From CAZRDB01 sp964598695 (lineage in GTDB: Bacteria > Armatimonadota > Zipacnadia > UBA1398): a DNA stretch of 7,676 nucleotides. This document shows, one piece after another, positions 1 through 6,355 of this stretch (positions are counted from its first letter, which is position 1; every line of letters starts with the position of its first letter). A program made the position numbers and the translations under genes. Location of the stretch: NCBI GenBank assembly GCA_964598695.1, contig CAZRDB010000223.1, positions 1 to 7,676 of the forward strand, written 5' to 3'. The notes under the pieces are model-generated. The model made no database searches. It saw only the letters and a list, made by a program, of their open reading frames with translations, and was not told the DNA's origin.

Positions 1-604
1 GCCACGCGCCTGCCTTCTCCGCCGCGGCGAGAAGCCCCTGCAGGAAACGCCCCGCGCCGAACTGCTCCGCCACGTCGCCGGCCAGCTCCTCGATCCGCTC
101 CGGGCCCAGGGCCTCCCGCACGACCGGATCGGCCAGGACCATCGCGCTCCGCTCGAAGGCCGAGACGTAGATCAGCAGCCGCCGGGGGCGCAGCGGGTCG
201 CGTGGGAGCGAGAACGCGAGCGCCGCCCCCTCTTCGACCGCGCGGCGCATCGCGTCCGCAGGCGTCATCAGCCGCCGGAGCCACTCCCAACGCTCGCCCA
301 CAACGTACCCGAGCGCGACTCCGGCGGCGAGCGCGACGACGTGCCACGCAAGGCCCAGCGCGAACCGGCCGTTCCACAGCCCCCACGCCGTGGGCAGCGA
401 GCCGCCCCAGGCGACCGAGAGGCCGAGCAGCAACACCCCACCAGACAGCCCGGCGCACCAGCCGGGGCGCTCGTACCGGCGGGACTCCCCCGCCAGCGCA
501 CAGATGATCTCGACGTTGGTGCGCCAGAAGGTCTCCTCGAGCGAGCGCTCGAGAGAGCCACGGTCGGCCGACGTCAGCAGGCGATCGACTCTCAGTGGAA
601 CCAA
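1..604 (-). CDS. TPM-like domain membrane protein, C-terminus cut by window edge
   Basis: This reading frame has no ATG near its 5' end but stays open for 201 codons to the left edge. Its content is protein-like: residues about 9-45 (SADRGSLERSLEETFWRT, then an EIICAL strand) resemble the opening of TPM-like domains. Two hydrophobic segments follow at about 47-67 and 84-106. After them come a helix rich in acidic and basic residues and a stretch around RRLLIYVSAFERSAMVLAD and GPERIEELAGDVAEQF, typical of the second half of membrane-type TPM proteins. The domain therefore appears split by a two-helix membrane hairpin. It begins 19 bp after the preceding TPM gene and is probably co-transcribed with it. 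The start is uncertain. TTG at 604 abuts a GGAGG with no spacing, while CTG at 595 lies 9 nt from it. Its molecular function is unknown; TPM proteins are often linked to assembly or repair of membrane complexes. Confidence 0.8.
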   Translation of the reverse strand, partial: MVPLRVDRLLTSADRGSLERSLEETFWRTNVEIICALAGESRRYERPGWCAGLSGGVLLLGLSVAWGGSLPTAWGLWNGRFALGLAWHVVALAAGVALGYVVGERWEWLRRLMTPADAMRRAVEEGAALAFSLPRDPLRPRRLLIYVSAFERSAMVLADPVVREALGPERIEELAGDVAEQFGAGRFLQGLLAAAEKAGAW

Positions 605-623
605 CCTCCACCCAGCGTGGGTG

Positions 624-1544
624 TCACCATCGCACGAACACCGAGTCCTCGGGCAGCTCGGGCAGCGCGCGCACACGGCCCGAGCCCGGCGCGCTCGCCG
701 GCTCGGCCAGCCGCCGCCACCGCGGAAGGGCCAAGGGGGCCAGCGCCAGGAGTACCCAGGCGCCGAGTGCGAGCACCACGAGGAGCGCCGACACGACGAG
801 CAAGCGCACGGGCCGCCGCCGCGCGCGGATCGCCGAGCCCACCAGACCGCCGAGGCCCGCGAACAGGAGCAGCCACTGGACGGCGGCCGGCCAGGGCACA
901 CCCAGCGGGCCGAACAGCTCGATCCGGGGGGCGCTCCAGACCAGCTCCCCCAGGCTCGGGGCCGTCGAGCCGCCTCGAGCCTGGTCCTCGGCCACGCCGC
1001 GCGCCGCCTGCACGGCGGCCACAACGGCCTCGCGCGTCCGGCCGGTCTGCAGGCGCGGCAGCATCGCGGCGGTCACGGCACGCCGTGCCTTGGCCCGCCA
1101 CGGGGCATCCCAGACGGGGTCGGCGACGACCGAGACGGCGCGATCGGCGCGGGCGACCAGCACCAGGACGCCCCGAGCGGCATCGGCGCCCCGGCTGCCG
1201 CGAACGCCGATCTCCCACGCCCGGTACCAGGCCTCGGCGAACTCGTCGGCCGTGGCGCCCGCTCCTCCGTACTCGCCCCGGCTGCCCAGGATCACGACGT
1301 ACACGATCGTCCCGGTCTCCCGGTAGCACTGCTTCTGGGCCGCGCTCGCCTCGGCGAGACCCGCGGCGCCCAGCTCGCCGGCGTAGTCGAACAGCCACGA
1401 CCCGGTGGGCGGGCGCTCCGGCAGTCGCAGCCGCGCGGGCGCCGCCGGCGCCGAGGCCGCCGCCAGGAGCACGACGCCGCAGGCCAGAGCCCGGGCGGTC
1501 CGGACGGCCACGTCTCGCCAGTTCGATCCCGTCTCGCGCGTCAT
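624..1544 (-). CDS. TPM-domain protein, exported and membrane-anchored
   Basis: A 306-aa protein. Residues 16-37 form a hydrophobic Ala-rich signal sequence ending near APA-APA. The TPM fold spans about 48-185: an entry motif GSWLFDYAGEL, a central strand TGTIVYVVILGS, the segment AEAWYRAWEIG, the strand GVLVLVARADRAVSVVAD and closing helices. Two membrane helices follow at about 221-239 and 247-270, then a short Pro-rich tail. This order (signal peptide, extracytoplasmic TPM domain, C-terminal membrane anchor) is common for bacterial TPM/YgcG-like proteins. The ATG directly follows the stop of the upstream membrane-protein gene (TAGATG) with only a weak ribosome-binding site, which points to translational coupling. 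TPM domains were named for plant and bacterial proteins, some with phosphatase activity and some acting in assembly of membrane complexes. Which role applies here cannot be told from the sequence. Confidence 0.88.
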   Translation of the reverse strand: MTRETGSNWRDVAVRTARALACGVVLLAAASAPAAPARLRLPERPPTGSWLFDYAGELGAAGLAEASAAQKQCYRETGTIVYVVILGSRGEYGGAGATADEFAEAWYRAWEIGVRGSRGADAARGVLVLVARADRAVSVVADPVWDAPWRAKARRAVTAAMLPRLQTGRTREAVVAAVQAARGVAEDQARGGSTAPSLGELVWSAPRIELFGPLGVPWPAAVQWLLLFAGLGGLVGSAIRARRRPVRLLVVSALLVVLALGAWVLLALAPLALPRWRRLAEPASAPGSGRVRALPELPEDSVFVRW

Positions 1545-3539
1545 CTACTCAATCACCAGCACCCCGTCGATCGGACGGACGTAGTGGTACAGCGTCCAGA
1601 ACAGGAGCACGCACGCGTTGCCGACGATCAGGCCGACGGGAAACGGCCGCACCCGGTTGTAGAGCGCGACGCTGCCGTACCGCAGGAGCGACGACTTGAG
1701 TGCCCAGCCGAGGAAGATCGAGAAGCCGTACCGGTCCATCATCCATGAAGGGCCGCACGAGGCCGCATAGGCGAGTGCCTGCAGGGGGAACGAGTGCCAG
1801 GCCATCCGCGCGCCGTGAAGCCCGGCCGCGATCCCGGCGCCCCACAGCATCGGCAGGTAGGCGTCGGCCCACTTGTACCGCGTGAGCGCCGTCGTGTAGT
1901 TGTGTACCGCGTCGGGCAGGCCGCGCGGCGCCTCCTTGCACCACCATCCGAGGTCGTAGACGCCGTGGGAGTAGATCGCCCACAGCGACGCGGGGTGCGA
2001 GGCGAACAACGCCAGGACCATCGCGGCGGCCATCAGCCAGCCGGCGCTCGAGGGCTTGAGGCCGGCGAGGTCGGTCACGCGGAGGCCCTGCAGGATGTTG
2101 GCCATCGTCGCCGAGGCCGTGTCGCTGATCTTGTAGCCGAGGAAGCACAGGCCTGTAACGGCTTGAGCGCCCAGCGGGTTCTTGCCGGGCCAGGCCGAGA
2201 TGACCGTTCCCTGCACCGGCGACATCGGGGTCCAGACACAGAACATGCCGGACTCGGCCACGAGGCGCGAGAGCACGATCAGCCCCGCGAGCCACACGCC
2301 GAGCGTCGAGAGCACCGCGGGAACGGGCGCCCCGGCAGCGCGCCCCCACAGTGCGACGGCCGCGACGCCGACTCCGAGACCGTAGACCGCCCAGACCGGG
2401 GGCCGGTCGTCGTCCTCGGCGGCCGCCCCGCCCCGGCCCAGGCCCACGGCGCGCGCGAAGGCCGGTCCGAGACTGCGGCGGGCGCCCCACACGTACAGCA
2501 GCGCGAGGAGGTGGTAGGCGCCGATCCCCTGGCGCTCGACGTACTGCGCGTGGTTGAGCAGGCCCATCTGGTCGCGGGCGATGTACTGGAACCGGCGGGC
2601 GACCCAGAAGAACCACAGGCTGAACGCGGTCGCGGTGGGGATCAGGTAGGTGGCGCCGATCGACTCGAAGTAGAAATGGACGGGGAAGTAGTCGAGGTTG
2701 GTCCAGGGCGGCGTGCCGAACAGCACCCCGAGGTTCGGGACCACGTTGATCGGCCGGATGTCCGGGTAGTAGAAGCTCAGCGCGTTCTTCGTGTAGACGA
2801 GCGTGGGAACCGCGAAGCCGGCCCAGAACAGCCAGCTCCCGAACAGGCGCGGGAACACGGCCCGGGGTCCGTCGTAGGTCACGAGATCCACCGGCACCTG
2901 GGCGAGGGGGTACGTCAGCCGTTCTTCCTCCCACCGGCGCCGCAGCAGGGCCGACGCACAGAACTGGATCAGCAGGATCCCGAGCAGCATGGGGGTCCAG
3001 GCGAGCAGCGGACCCACCCACGAGCGCCAGGGGATCGCGCCGCCGTCCGGGAGGCCGTGGAAGGCCCACGCGATCTCCGGGCTCTCGGGATCCATGCTCG
3101 GGACCATCCACGACTTGATGTGGGGAATCACCTCGGTCGCGAACTGGTTCCCCTGCCCTGCCGCGTAGTACTGCGACCCGATCATCGCGAAGTACAGGTA
3201 CGTGACCATCTGCTGCCCGGGGAAGCCCGCCATCACGAGAACCGCGATGTAGACGAACGCGAGCTGCGCCGTGGAGAGGGGGCGCCTCGCGCCGAGCCGG
3301 ACCGCGAGACCGTTCACCAGCAGCAGCACAACAACGCAGAACACCGCGACGCGCGGCAGGTGGCCCAGGCCCACCAGGTCGTAGTTCACCAGCGCGGAGA
3401 CCGCCCCGCCCGCGGCCACCGCCGCCACGAGGATCAGCGCCACCACCGCCGCGCCGGCGCTCAGACCGGCCCCCGAGGCCGCCGCCGGGTCCTCCGCTGT
3501 GCGCTCCCGCCTGCTCTCCGGGCCGGTCTCTCTCGCCAT
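1545..3539 (-). CDS. Polytopic membrane protein, DUF6785/DUF6784 type (oligopeptide-transporter-like)
   Basis: A 664-aa integral membrane protein with roughly a dozen hydrophobic segments, for example at about 27-50, 63-80, 92-108, 175-198, 234-250, 296-314, 383-400, 407-425, 500-516, 562-578 and 634-653. Soluble loops rich in Trp, Tyr and Pro lie between them. Recognisable blocks are RRRWEEERLTYPLAQVP (200-216), the RLVAESGMF segment (425-433) and the Trp/Tyr-rich end. They match my recollection of the DUF6785/DUF6784 family, and the E-R-L-T-Y-P block recalls the OPT oligopeptide transporter signature. A transport role for peptides or other organic solutes is therefore an inference, not shown. 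The chosen ATG has GGAGG 5 nt upstream. The frame stays open another 1.77 kb upstream, but that part is antisense to the peptidase gene and reads as low-complexity Arg/Gly/Ala. First gene of a probable three-gene operon with two TPM proteins. Confidence 0.9.
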   Translation of the reverse strand: MARETGPESRRERTAEDPAAASGAGLSAGAAVVALILVAAVAAGGAVSALVNYDLVGLGHLPRVAVFCVVVLLLVNGLAVRLGARRPLSTAQLAFVYIAVLVMAGFPGQQMVTYLYFAMIGSQYYAAGQGNQFATEVIPHIKSWMVPSMDPESPEIAWAFHGLPDGGAIPWRSWVGPLLAWTPMLLGILLIQFCASALLRRRWEEERLTYPLAQVPVDLVTYDGPRAVFPRLFGSWLFWAGFAVPTLVYTKNALSFYYPDIRPINVVPNLGVLFGTPPWTNLDYFPVHFYFESIGATYLIPTATAFSLWFFWVARRFQYIARDQMGLLNHAQYVERQGIGAYHLLALLYVWGARRSLGPAFARAVGLGRGGAAAEDDDRPPVWAVYGLGVGVAAVALWGRAAGAPVPAVLSTLGVWLAGLIVLSRLVAESGMFCVWTPMSPVQGTVISAWPGKNPLGAQAVTGLCFLGYKISDTASATMANILQGLRVTDLAGLKPSSAGWLMAAAMVLALFASHPASLWAIYSHGVYDLGWWCKEAPRGLPDAVHNYTTALTRYKWADAYLPMLWGAGIAAGLHGARMAWHSFPLQALAYAASCGPSWMMDRYGFSIFLGWALKSSLLRYGSVALYNRVRPFPVGLIVGNACVLLFWTLYHYVRPIDGVLVIE

Positions 3540-3544
3540 GGGGG

Positions 3545-3549
3545 CCTCC
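3545..3549 (-). promoter_or_regulatory. Ribosome-binding site of the DUF6785-type gene
   Basis: On the minus strand this reads GGAGG, 5 nt before the ATG at 3539. It supports this start over the longer open frame that continues upstream. A second purine-rich match (GGGAGGA, 3553-3559) lies further away. Confidence 0.7.
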
Positions 3550-3578
3550 GGGTCCTCCCGCGGGCCGGTACCGCGACG

Positions 3579-3614
3579 GCAGGGGAGTTCGGTGCTCTCG
3601 CGGCACTCCCCTGC
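3579..3614. repeat. Perfect 10-bp inverted repeat in the divergent intergenic region
   Basis: The arms are GCAGGGGAGT (3579-3588) and ACTCCCCTGC (3605-3614), perfectly complementary and separated by 16 nt. Equivalent points of the arms are 26 bp apart, about two and a half helical turns. The repeat lies between two divergent genes, 40 bp from the minus-strand start codon and 54 bp from the plus-strand one. It could be an operator for a dimeric regulator or a hairpin in the 5' leader of the membrane-protein mRNA. No T-tract follows it, so it does not look like an intrinsic terminator. Confidence 0.6.
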
Positions 3615-3635
3615 GTCCCCCGCGCGGGCTCGCGT

Positions 3636-3647
3636 GGCGCGCGCGCC
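3636..3647. repeat. 12-bp GC-only palindrome upstream of the peptidase
   Basis: GGCGCGCGCGCC is fully self-complementary and is an alternating CG run flanked by GG and CC. It ends 6 bp before the candidate -10 element, so it would sit in the promoter spacer. It could be a protein-binding palindrome or simply a product of very high GC content. Confidence 0.35.
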
Positions 3648-3653
3648 GTGGCG

Positions 3654-3659
3654 TATGCT
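3654..3659 (+). promoter_or_regulatory. Candidate -10 element for the peptidase gene
   Basis: TATGCT fits the TANNNT pattern of sigma-70-type -10 boxes and is one of the few AT-containing hexamers in the intergenic region. It ends 9 bp before the ATG at 3669, so transcription would begin at or just before the start codon. No convincing -35 hexamer is seen 17 bp upstream, and there is no Shine-Dalgarno between this box and the ATG. Confidence 0.4.
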
Positions 3660-3668
3660 GTTCCGCGT

Positions 3669-4598
3669 ATGAAGCGACCACCGGCTATAGCCTGCACGGC
3701 ACGTCGGGTCCGGGGGCCGTTGGCGGTGCTGGCGCTCCTCGCGTGCGTTGCCGTGCTCGGCGCCGGGCTCGCGCGCGCGCGCCGCGACCGACCCATGGCC
3801 GCCCCGGCCGCTCCTCCCGTCGCGAGCCCGGCGCCAGACGCCGTCGGCCTCGCGTTCCCGGGCGTCGACCGCGGCCGACTCCGCACCTGGGAGAACGGGC
3901 CCGTCCGCATCGTCTCCGACTGCGCCGAACTCGACGGCTCCGGGCTCGCGGCGCGCCTCACCGCGGTTGCCGAGTGGGTCGCTCGGGACTTCCCCGGCGC
4001 GGTGGCGGAGGGGGCCAGGGGGACGCTCGTCGTGTTCGCTTCGGAGGACGACTACCGCGCGGCGATGCCCCGGATCGCGCGGGCTCTCGGCGAGAGCGGC
4101 CGGCCCGTCCCGGCCGACGGCTACACGGTGGGAACCCTCGCCTGCTCCTCGTGGGATCCAGCCGTCGGGAGCTTCCGGCCCGTCTACGCCCACGAGTTCG
4201 CGCACGCGTACCTGGCGAGCGCGCTTGGCCTGCCGAACCACGGCGACTGGCTCCAAGAGGGCCTCGCGACCCGCTACCAGCTCCGGCTGTTCCCCCAGCC
4301 CGAAGTGGCACGCCGCACGAGGACCGCCGCCGCCCACCCGGAACGCTGGAAGCCGCTCGAGAGCCTCGCCAACGGTCGGACCGTCGCCCCGGAGGACTAC
4401 TGGCAGGCCGCCGCCCTGGTCGACTTCCTGCTGACGCCGCGCTACGGCGAGGGCTTCGCGAAGCTCCTGGCGGATGTGCGGGCAGGCGACGACACGGCCC
4501 TCGGACCGCATCTCGCCGACGACTTCGGCGCCGACTGGCCGGCGCTCACGGACGCGTGGGTGGCGTTCCTGGCCTCGGGGGCCTACGGCGACAGGTAG
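3669..4598 (+). CDS. Membrane-anchored zinc metallopeptidase (gluzincin type, HEFAH)
   Basis: A 309-aa protein. An Arg-rich N-terminus and a hydrophobic helix at about 18-36 form a signal anchor or signal peptide, followed by a Pro/Ala linker to about 58. A compact domain follows with the strands PVRIVSDC (78-85) and GTLVVFASEDDYR (118-130). Next comes the zinc motif HEFAH at 175-179, where H175 and H179 would bind zinc and E176 act as the base. E197 in WLQEGLA is the likely third ligand, 18 residues after H179. The Glu third ligand is the gluzincin pattern, and the layout resembles peptidase MA-like/DUF1570-type proteins. The C-terminal helices (YWQAAALVDFLL, 244-255, and onward) also fit that group, in which a helix packs behind the active site. 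It would act outside the cytoplasmic membrane; the substrate is unknown. It is transcribed away from the membrane-protein operon and its last 16 bp overlap the convergent propeller gene. There is no clear ribosome-binding site before the ATG. The frame is open upstream of it, but that stretch is antisense to the membrane-protein gene. Confidence 0.87.
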   Translation: MKRPPAIACTARRVRGPLAVLALLACVAVLGAGLARARRDRPMAAPAAPPVASPAPDAVGLAFPGVDRGRLRTWENGPVRIVSDCAELDGSGLAARLTAVAEWVARDFPGAVAEGARGTLVVFASEDDYRAAMPRIARALGESGRPVPADGYTVGTLACSSWDPAVGSFRPVYAHEFAHAYLASALGLPNHGDWLQEGLATRYQLRLFPQPEVARRTRTAAAHPERWKPLESLANGRTVAPEDYWQAAALVDFLLTPRYGEGFAKLLADVRAGDDTALGPHLADDFGADWPALTDAWVAFLASGAYGDR

Positions 4599-6355
4599 AA
4601 CCCGCCGACGTACCAGCGGCCGTCGCTGCGCGACAGGAACAGCTTGCGGCCCGAGCCGCCGAGCAGCACGACCTGCTCGAACCGCCCGTCGCTCCCCGTG
4701 TACGGCAGGTGCGAGGCGTTCGCGACGCCCGAGTGGCCCACGTTGCGGAGGATGTCGGCGAGCGCGGCGTCGCGCTGGTCCTCCCACAGCTCCTTCACGA
4801 GCTTGCCGTCGGCGTCGACCCGCTCGAGCACCGGGAGACACAAGTCGCTGAGCCGGCCGATGTCGATCGTGTCGAGGGTCGCCAGCAGGTGGTCGCGGAA
4901 GACCGAGAGGCTGCGGTACAGCGACGCGGGGAGACCGGAGGAGTAGGTCAGGCAGGCGACGGGCTGCGGCAGGAGCTGGCGGGGACGCCCTCCCCCAATC
5001 GCCACGCCATACACGAGCGAGGCCTCGGGCGCTCCGCGGCTGAAGACGACCTCGCCGCCATCCGGCGTGAAGCCGAGAACGCGGATCGCCCCCTCGTCGT
5101 CGGCGCCGTCCTCCGTGCGCCAGACCTCGGCATCCGACTCCGGCTTGCTGACCGAGAGGACGTGGATCGCCTCCTCCCACCCGTCGCCGCTCTCGGCGAG
5201 CAGGTAGGCGACGGCCTCGCCGTCGGGCGACCACACCGGCCGCCGGATCCGGCCGCCCGAGCGCTGCGCGATCGCGACGGGGGCGTTGCCGTTGCCGTCG
5301 GCGAGACACAGGACGCTCGCCCGCGTCGCGGGATCAAAGTAGGTGTAGACGAGACGGGAGCCATCGGGCGACCACGAGGCCTGGCCCGCGTTCGCGAGCC
5401 GGACGGCGGTCGGCAGCGGGACGAAGTCGTCATCGAGCGAGATCAGCATCAGCTCGGAGTAGGGCGTCGCCGTCTGCGTGTAGAGCTGGGTCTCAGCCGC
5501 CAGCATCCGCTCGCCGGGGCGCCAATCGTCGATGCAGGAGAACTCCCGTCCCAGCCGGATGGGCGGCCCCGCCGTGCTGGCGGTCGCGGGGCCGGTGCGG
5601 TCGATGATCGACAGCGCCGGGAGCGCGCCCGTCTCGCCCCCTCCCTCACCGCCCGGCAGGTCGTCCGGCGCGGTCATCCGCACGGGGAAGAGCACGAGTT
5701 CGGAAGCCACCCCGCAGTGAGAGACCGAGAGCAGGTGGCGGCAGTCGGACGACCAGATCGGGCTCTCGCAGACCCAGGGCGCATCGAGGCCCTGCTCGGC
5801 GGCGAGCGCCGCCACGTCGGTCACCTGGCGGTCCTGCCGCCAGCTCACGTCGGCCACGAACAGCTCACCCATCTGGGCGTAGGCAAGGTAGCGGCCGTTG
5901 GGCGACCAGGACAGACGCTCCCACGAGAACCGGTGGCCGACCTGGGCCACGACCTTGCGACAGGCGCCGTCCCAGCCCTCGACCACGATGGCGCCCTCCT
6001 GCACGTACGCCCGCTTGCACCGTGGGTCCATCTGGCCGTCGACCTGCAGGGCGTCGCCCCGCCGAACCTCCAGCATCCGCGTGTAGCTGTCGTACTCCGG
6101 CGCGGTCAGCGTCACGCGATAGCGCTGTGACGCCTCCTCCTGGGCCGACTCGATGGTGACGGTGATCGGCGTGACGCCCTTGTAGAACATCCCGGCCCCT
6201 CCGCCCTCCGAGCCCACATACACGCGGGCCCCGACGGGGGTGGAGGTCACGGTGATCGTTGCTTTGGGGACCGGCGTACCGGGCGGCTCCTTGTCGCTCT
6301 GCGCCCACGCCGCGCAGGCGCAGAGCCCGAGGAGCACGAGTGCGAGCGGCCTCAC
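4583..6355 (-). CDS. Exported PEGA and WD40-like (PD40) beta-propeller protein with extra C-terminal domain
   Basis: A 590-aa protein. The GTG start overlaps the upstream stop (GTGA), and AAGGGGG lies 6 nt before it. Residues 1-18 are a signal peptide with a likely cleavage after AWA; no good lipobox is seen. A PEGA domain spans about 31-110 (ATITVTSTPVGARVYV, then KGVTPITVTI and a Tyr-rich strand). Propeller repeats follow, marked by SWSPNGRYLAYA (149), IWSSDCRHLLS (200), SWSPDGSRLVY (327), VWSPDGEAVAYL (374) and FTPDGGEVVFS (429). This repeat type is shared with TolB and other periplasmic propellers and usually serves protein or glycan binding. From about 476 on the sequence changes: helices (YRSLSVFRDHLLATL and following) and then a strand pair ending RSDGRWYVGGFYL, which resembles an NTF2-like fold. 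The function is probably a periplasmic or surface scaffold; the ligand is unknown. It is a paralogue of the upstream gene in the first two parts only. Confidence 0.88.
   Translation of the reverse strand: MRPLALVLLGLCACAAWAQSDKEPPGTPVPKATITVTSTPVGARVYVGSEGGGAGMFYKGVTPITVTIESAQEEASQRYRVTLTAPEYDSYTRMLEVRRGDALQVDGQMDPRCKRAYVQEGAIVVEGWDGACRKVVAQVGHRFSWERLSWSPNGRYLAYAQMGELFVADVSWRQDRQVTDVAALAAEQGLDAPWVCESPIWSSDCRHLLSVSHCGVASELVLFPVRMTAPDDLPGGEGGGETGALPALSIIDRTGPATASTAGPPIRLGREFSCIDDWRPGERMLAAETQLYTQTATPYSELMLISLDDDFVPLPTAVRLANAGQASWSPDGSRLVYTYFDPATRASVLCLADGNGNAPVAIAQRSGGRIRRPVWSPDGEAVAYLLAESGDGWEEAIHVLSVSKPESDAEVWRTEDGADDEGAIRVLGFTPDGGEVVFSRGAPEASLVYGVAIGGGRPRQLLPQPVACLTYSSGLPASLYRSLSVFRDHLLATLDTIDIGRLSDLCLPVLERVDADGKLVKELWEDQRDAALADILRNVGHSGVANASHLPYTGSDGRFEQVVLLGGSGRKLFLSRSDGRWYVGGFYLSP

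Noticed and set aside
592..1398. Minus-strand open frame of 268 codons overlapping the TPM gene in another frame
   Set aside because: It has an Arg-rich shadow composition, while the TPM frame shows a signal peptide, fold motifs and membrane helices.
341..1748. Two overlapping 452-codon plus-strand open frames
   Set aside because: Both are antisense to the TPM genes and the end of the membrane-protein gene, with Arg/Pro-rich composition and no recognisable domains.
3579..3614. Inverted repeat read as an intrinsic terminator
   Set aside because: There is no T-tract on either strand and it lies between divergent gene starts, where no transcript needs to end.
1794..3668. Long plus-strand open frame in front of the peptidase ATG
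   Set aside because: It is antisense to the membrane-protein gene and is low-complexity with many His, Arg and Gly. The peptidase signal anchor begins only at 3669.
1549..3681. 710-codon minus-strand open frame in another frame of the membrane-protein gene
   Set aside because: It has no hydrophobic segments and is Arg/Pro/Gly-rich; the competing frame is a clear membrane protein.
3540..5309. Minus-strand open frame continuous with the DUF6785-type gene, extending it to more than 1200 residues
   Set aside because: It is antisense to the peptidase gene and then overlaps the propeller gene in another frame; it is Arg/Gly/Ala-rich without domain signals. The ATG at 3539 has a good ribosome-binding site.
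3743..6130. 795-codon plus-strand open frame
   Set aside because: It shifts from an out-of-frame reading of the peptidase to the antisense of the propeller gene; this is a common artefact of high GC content.
6304..6355. Lipoprotein signal at the start of the downstream propeller protein, which has Cys at residues 12 and 14
   Set aside because: The residues before the Cys (LGL and LCA) do not fit a lipobox well and the hydrophobic stretch would be too short; cleavage after AWA is more likely.
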